Shown piece by piece: positions 58,291 through 64,000 of a stretch of DNA of 64,000 nucleotides. The stretch covers positions 5,682,468 to 5,746,467 of the forward strand of contig NC_065916.1 in assembly GCF_905147045.1 (NCBI RefSeq), read 5' to 3'. How positions within the stretch are numbered: the first letter of the stretch is position 1; each line of letters starts with the position of its first letter. This DNA comes from Nymphalis io (taxonomy: Eukaryota; Arthropoda; Insecta; Lepidoptera; Nymphalidae). Position numbers and translations under genes: made by a program. Under the pieces are notes generated by a model that was not told the DNA's origin, did not search any database, and was given only the letters and a program-made list of their open reading frames with translations.

Positions 58291-58616
58291 CAATATCACC
58301 ACTCCAAAACCACCACGATGATATTGCATTCAAATATTATCATTAAATTAAATTTGATAAAATCATCTTGTAATAATTAAAGCTAAAATTACTTTTATAA
58401 TAACAAGCCGAGCCCAATTTAACAGCGAGATCAAAGTGAAACCCATTTAGCTCTCATCAAAAGCGACGACTTCGTAGTGATGTCGACGGATGTCGATAGA
58501 AATTATCAATAATAATATTATAAATTATAATTATCACTGCTTAAATGTGTGTTTATCAAACGATTTAAATAGGAAACCGATCTATAATAAAAAATATACT
58601 TTGTTTATGATAATAA

Positions 58617-58974
58617 TGTCCTCCAGACCGATTTTGGCCACGGTGGCCAATCTCAAGAGAGATTAGCCAACTACGCAGGAGATATTATAGTGCACAAGTG
58701 TGTGCGCAAACACAGGTACACTCTCTATTCCCTAACTCGCATAATCCGATGGGACGGCCATCCGACACGACCGGAAAGAGTTCGGGCACTCGACCGACGG
58801 CTTTACATGCTATCCGAGGCACGGGAGTGTACACACTTCCAACTTCCAGACTCCGGGCTGCTACTGAGAATTTTCTGACAGAAAAACGCAATAACTTTTA
58901 TTGGCCCGACATGGGAATTGAACCTAGGACCTCCGGGTCTGCAGCTTTACATCAAGCCACTAGTCCAACGAGGT
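58617..58974 (-). mobile_element. Full-length family D SINE
   Basis: Complete; head cctcgttggactagtggctt on the minus strand. Confidence 0.92.
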
Positions 58975-59189
58975 AGAACTTTGTTTATATAAGCTCGTAA
59001 AAGCGGTCTTGCATCATATGTAAAAGATGAAATAAAATCTACCACCAATTGGAATGTATATATCGAGAATAGCCGGCAAGAAACTCAGTAGATACAAGTT
59101 TTTATCAGTAACAATATACACGTAATAATCATATACAAATATATTCACATACCCTGTATGAAAGATCATTTAATTTTATCTCCTCCTAA

Positions 59190-59325
59190 GCCGAGGTTTT
59201 GCACTAAGACGCACGTATTCAGGGCCATTGAGTGCCAACTGTGTCCCAACATCCTGCTCAGTATTCAAGAATTGTCTTCCGCGTGGTGACGCCTATTGAT
59301 GCTATTTGGGCCAACAGCAAAAAGA
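59190..59325 (-). repeat. Diverged copy of the 32320-32465 repeat
   Basis: Ordered shared blocks as listed there; frame broken by stops. Confidence 0.6.
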
Positions 59326-59510
59326 CAAATGAAAAATATTTTAATTGCATTGAGACTTGGACATTAGATTTTTTACTGTTCCAAGGGATTGCAGACTTGA
59401 GTATTTGATATATCAATTTGATACCTAAACGCGTTTCTGAGAAAAAATCTCGACAGACGGACAACAAAATGATCCTATTAATGATTATAAAGTTAGTGTA
59501 AGTAGTACAT

Positions 59511-59792
59511 TAACAGCCCGTAAATGGCCCACTGCTGGGCTAAGGCCTCCTCTCCTCTATTTGAGGAGAAGGTTTTGGAGCTTATTCCACCACGCTGCTC
59601 CAATGCGAGTTGGTGGAATAAACATGTGACAGAATTTCAGTGAAATTAGACACATGCAGGTTTCCTCACAATGTTTTCCTTCTCTTCGTGTTTGAGCACT
59701 AGATAAATTATAACACAAATTAAACACACAGTGGTGCTTGCCCGGGTTTGAACCAAAGATCATCGGTTAAGATTCACGCGTTCTTACCACTG
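59511..59792 (-). mobile_element. Metulj-like SINE
   Basis: Near complete; deletion before the gtggtgcttgcccgggtttg block; head ends in cagtggtaagaacgcg on the minus strand. Confidence 0.9.
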
Positions 59793-60079
59793 TCAAATTA
59801 CAAGTCAAATGTTATGATATTTGCTCCTTATTAAATACAAATAATAAATATACCAAACACGAAGTTTAAAATACTGAATTGTAAATTATATTTGATTATA
59901 TCGATAGATGTCACATCACTATAAGTGCAGAGCGTCAGTTTCAAACTTGGTGTAGTATAAATCGGATTATATCAGCCTTCTCTCCTCGTGTCGCTTCCAT
60001 TTTAGCGATGGGAATAATTCAATTGACTTCCTATAAATATAAGTTTAAATACAATTATTAGTGTTTTAAGTGAATAGAT

Positions 60080-60169
60080 ATAATAATAATAATAATATCC
60101 TGGAACATTATTCACACACGGCCATCTGATCCTAAACTAAGCAGAGCTTGTACTATGGAAACCAGACAA

Positions 60170-60178
<9 letters not shown>
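60080..60178 (-). mobile_element. Family C SINE 3' end
   Basis: From its ATT-type repeat (60080-60100) to gaccagacaactgat; continues into a TA microsatellite (60172-60203). Confidence 0.85.
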
Positions 60179-60203
<25 letters not shown>

Positions 60204-60205
<2 letters not shown>

Positions 60206-60366
60206 AACCTTGGGAACTAAGATGTTATGTCCCTTATGCCTGTAATTACACTGACTCATTCACCCTCCAAACCGGAACACAACAATACCAAGTACTGCTG
60301 TTTTGCGGTAGAATATCTGATGAGGAAGGTACCTACCCAGATGAGCTTGCACATAGCCCTACCACC
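60204..60366 (-). mobile_element. Partial family B repeat
   Basis: accaaccttgggaactaaga to catagccctaccaccagt. Joined to the family C piece through the TA repeat. Confidence 0.88.
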
Positions 60367-60729
60367 AGTGACATGTGGATTTCCACTTTAAAAAAAATAT
60401 ATTTAAAAATCAATTAATATCGAATAACAATTATTTATTATCAATTAAATCCGTGCAGTAATAACAGATTAAATAAGCAATAAAAGATGAGACTCGTCGG
60501 CTTCGAGTGTAGTTCGTTTCGATTGGAAAAGAGTTGAGTGTCTGTTTCTGACAGATCGTTTAACTCGAGAGTTAAACGGAATTTGTTATGAGTTTCGAAC
60601 TGACTATGTTTATTCTAAATTTGAAATGATTTTATAGCATCTGCGCCCCACAGCTGGACTAAGGCATTGACGTCGTAAGACAATTATTTATCAGTCTGAA
60701 CCTAGATTGAAAAAACATATGAAAGTAAG

Positions 60730-60889
60730 TATCCCATTGCTGGGCTTCCCCTTTCGCTTATAAATAATATCTAAGTTATACAGCTTATCTGGGTGCATGG
60801 GATATGCAGCTTTCCTTAAGATGCCTTCACGGAGCACGAGATTAATCAAAAACACAAATAATTAAAATTAAGTGCTTGCCCGGGTTTGA
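60730..60889 (-). mobile_element. Degenerate Metulj-like SINE
   Basis: tatcccattgctgggct, cctt..gatgccttcac, ggagcacgagat, tgcttgcccgggtttga. Confidence 0.65.
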
Positions 60890-60940
60890 AAATTTCTCTT
60901 TCTGGCATCATTGATGTGACATACGAAAGAAGAGGACACA
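60890..60940. mobile_element. Fragment of the 54252-54828 MITE terminus
   Basis: tctctttctggcatcattga tgtgacatacgaaagaagag aligns with tctctttccgtcatcattga tttgacattcgaaagaagg. Confidence 0.7.
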
Positions 60941-61107
60941 TGATTTAACTATTCACTATCAAGCTTAATATCAAATTTAATGAAAATCACTCTCGTGGCT
61001 TAGGAGTTTCAGTGTAACAGATAGACAGACTTTTTGAATTTATAATAGCAGCCCCGGATTTATTCATACCCCTACAAGTCCTCGACATCCGAGGGGCCCC
61101 AACCAAA

Positions 61108-61174
<67 letters not shown>
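61108..61174. repeat. Long TA microsatellite
   Basis: Over 30 TA units. Confidence 0.97.
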
Positions 61175-61177
<3 letters not shown>

Positions 61178-61639
61178 TGAAATCTAAAGTTACGTTAATT
61201 ACAAAGTGGATTAAGATATCACGGCGCCATGATGTCTAGGGTTGATGTTATCGATGAGGTTTATGATAAAACTTGAACTGAAATTTCATAGTGATGTGCA
61301 ATATATCGATTGAGGAAATGAGTACTGACTTTATGTCTGTTCTTCTCGTTAGAACCTATATAACGAACCAATGGTAGTTTTACATATTATTTAATTATGT
61401 GTCTTGACGATTCAAAGGTATTTATATCATACATTTAGCATCCCGAAGTGAAATTGATTTTAAAAAGGCATCGAATTGCTATTTTTAAAAATAGAACACT
61501 AAATCATACAAATAGATATAAATAACTCACTCGATTACTCTTAATATCCAAATAACACAATTGAACACATTCAACAGATCACAAGTCGCGCCAATAATTA
61601 ATTAATTACTTTACCTTACTGTGCAAAACAAAATGGCGG

Positions 61640-64000
61640 TTTGAAATAAATTCAATTTACCAAGGTGGAAGCAACTATCTATGGGTACACATTGAACAAT
61701 GCGCCGTAGATGTTGGGTTAGTTTACAAGCCTGGTGAAACTTTGAACAATTTCTTAAAGACTATGACAGCGAACTACAACAACGAAGAAGATCGATAGTA
61801 TTAGGTGATTTTAATATCAACCTATTGGAGAATAACAAACGAATAACCGAATATAAACAGATAATAAAAGAATCAGGACATAGACGGCTGAACAAAATTA
61901 ATAAATCACATTTCACAAGAGACTAGTACAAAAAAATCAATTATAGACCGCGTAAGTACAAATTTAAACACGAATAATTTCACCGTTGCCATTATTAACT
62001 CGTCATTATCAAATCACAAAAACATATATGTTAAATTGAATAAATCCAAAATTCCAAAAAAAATACGAACCACTTATGAAGCTATAGTTTACACAAAGTT
62101 GTACAGCTCCTTTTTTTTTTTTTTTTTTTTCAGCCTTTTGCCGTCCACTGCTGGACGAAAGCCTCCCCCATAGAACGCTTAGAAACAAAAACAAACAAAA
62201 CAAACAGCTCCTTAGAGCCCTCGCAATTGATTAACACAATGGAGAACTATACAGAACTTGAAACAACAATAAAACAACACGTTATCGACTGTAAAGAAAC
62301 AAAAACCAAAATTCCAAACAACATAAGAGACGATTGGATAAACAAGGATATTGTCGACGGAATAAGTCAAAGGAACTTTTTATGGACGCAATATAAAAAC
62401 AATCCTGACAATGAGTACATAAAAAATAAATTCTATTCAAAGATACCTGAAATAGCTAAGTTGATACAAAGTACAAACGATTCATACTATTTCAAATTAT
62501 TTACAAACAACGCAATGAATCCAAAAAAGATCTGGACATTAGTTAACAAAATATATAGTAATAAAACAAGTCAAGGTTGTGCTCCCTCTAAAATAATAGT
62601 AGAATTAAAAATACAAACGATATTTGTAACGTTTTTAACAAACATTTCGCAACAATACGTTCTCTCTTAGCAAAAAAAAAATACCAACACAATACCACAA
62701 CATCCTACACCCGATTAATACAATCAATGAACACCATGAACTTCCAACATTCAAACCGTGTAGTTCTGGTGAGATTGAAAGACTGATTGGGGATCTAGAT
62801 TCGAATGCAAGTAGTAGAGTAGATAAGATTAGCACAAAAGTATTAAATGTTTATGTAATCTAATATCAAAATGTCTGGCACACTGTTTAAACAAGCTTAT
62901 GTCTGAAGGAATATTCCCAGACTCATTAAAGATCGCAAAAATAACACCTATACACAAATCTGGATCTTTAACAGACCCCGAAAACAATCGTCCAATATCT
63001 GTCCTACCCGTTCTCTCAAAAATTTTAAAAAGTTAATACACAACCGCTTAATAACGTATTTGGACTCTTTTGATTTCTTATCTGAACGACAATACGGTTT
63101 TAGAGCTAGAAGTAACACCACTGCTGCAACTGTAGATCTAGTAACAAAAATAAGACAGAACCTAGATAAAAAAGACATAGCTCCGGGCGTATTTATCGAC
63201 TTAAAAAAAGCCTTTGACACCGTAAGTCATAAAGTCTTACTACATAAACTTCAAAACATAGGTATCAAAGGTGCTGTACTTGAAATGTTAAAATCGTACC
63301 TAACAAACAGATTGCAGATCGTCAAAATTGGTGACATACAAAGTATATGCCTGTCACCTGTGGAGTCCCACAGGGCTCAATCTTGGGACCACTTCTATTT
63401 TTAATTTATGTAAACGACATTGTAACTGAAACTATATGGTCATCTGACTTTGTACGCAGATGACACCTGTTTATTTTATTTCGGTAACATAAATGACATA
63501 GTTTCTCAAGCTCAACATGATCTAGATGTTCTGCATAAATGGTTCAATCATAATCTCTTAACTATTAACGCTTTCAAAACTTGTTACATTGTATTTAAAA
63601 CTAAAAATAAAATGATTCCACCGTTAACTGTTGACAATTTTCCAACCGAGCAGAAACCCTGTGAAAAATATTTAGGTTTACGAATAGACAATTACTTAAC
63701 TTTTAAATATCAAGTACACTACGTAAATAAAAAACTTTTTTCTTTGATTGGGTCGTTAAAAATATTTCAAAATGCATATCTAAAAAAATAAAGTATAACA
63801 TCTACAATTCTCTAGTAAAATCGCATTTATTGTATTTAGTAGAAATATGGGGTAATACTGGAGAAACAAAACTGCAAGAACTACGAAGAAAACAAAATAA
63901 AATAATTCAAATACTTTCTCGATATCCACCCTTGACATCGACAACTACACGTTACAAGGAAACAAACATTATGAACGTACGACAACTTTATGTATATTAT
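61640..64000 (+). mobile_element. Decayed Jockey/CR1-type LINE, truncated by the window end
   Basis: 61655-61900 is an endonuclease remnant (WVHIEQCAVDVGLVYKPGET, then LGDFNINLLENN). 62227-62670 is the linker (RDDWINKDIVDGISQRNFLW). 62800-63404 has the RT start (QYGFRARSNTTAATVDLV, GVFIDLKKAFDTVSHKVLLH); 63360-63400 has GVPQGSILGPLLFLI in another frame. 63450-63791 has MYADDTCLFYF and CEKYLGLRIDNYLTF. Several frameshifts and stops make it inactive. The ORF continues past 64000. It is unlike the 36.96-kb LINE family. Confidence 0.88.
62109..62184 (-). mobile_element. RTE 3' fragment inserted in the LINE
   Basis: T run (poly(A) of the minus-strand insert), then cgtccactgctggacgaaag cctcccccatagaacgc, the reverse of the RTE terminus seen at 4420. 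Confidence 0.75.

Noticed and set aside
56419..61640. Second Vmat exon in the 3' part of the window
   Set aside because: No frame starting with the expected VPIIP-type sequence after an acceptor was found.

Overview
The window looks like a repeat-rich stretch of a lepidopteran (butterfly or moth) nuclear genome. The evidence is AT-rich intergenic DNA, GT-AG introns, dozens of tRNA-derived SINE copies of the Metulj type known from butterflies, a BEL/Pao LTR retrotransposon and several non-LTR retrotransposons. A nymphalid is a guess from the SINE type. Nothing here is prokaryotic.

Two host genes are supported. (1) On the minus strand, from about 30.5 kb down to 2.5 kb, twelve coding exons join in phase into one frame of about 1446 codons. 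The last six exons (2535-6143) encode a recognisable aldo-keto reductase (AKR) with the Asp-Tyr-Lys-His tetrad at exact family spacing. The upstream exons (16666-17445, 18554-20524, 20865-20995, 22360-22495, 27858-28074, 30459-30505) encode a long, low-complexity, Lys/Glu/Thr/Ser/Asn-rich N-terminal region of over 1000 residues with two SxIP-type motifs. Two internal exons can also read through their donors to nearby stops, giving possible reductase-free isoforms. The AKR and exon structure are seen directly; the fusion is inferred from phase and splice signals. (2) On the plus strand, 56279-56418 is the first coding exon of a vesicular monoamine transporter (Vmat). A TATA/initiator promoter with a non-coding first exon carrying two short upstream ORFs lies at about 52365-52566. 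The remaining Vmat exons lie beyond the window.

Layout. 1-2.5 kb: AT-rich, with a 173-bp tandem duplication. 2.5-6.1 kb: AKR exons with SINE and RTE-LINE fragments in their introns. 6.3-13.7 kb: a decayed BEL/Pao element (minus), split by 3.5 kb that contains an 815-bp tandem duplication. 13.5-15 kb: two perfect hairpins. 16.7-30.5 kb: the N-terminal exons with SINE-filled introns. 30.5-52.3 kb: about 22 kb of repeats between the divergent genes, including LINE copies at 36.96-39.1 and 43.25-44.0 kb, a 43-bp minisatellite and a 264-bp perfect tandem duplication. 52.3-56.4 kb: Vmat 5' end, with a MITE (54252-54828) in its first intron. 56.4-61.6 kb: SINEs and repeat fragments. 61.64-64 kb: a decayed Jockey/CR1-type LINE running off the window.

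No CRISPR, operon, rRNA or credible functional tRNA was seen. The most novel item is the composite AKR gene.
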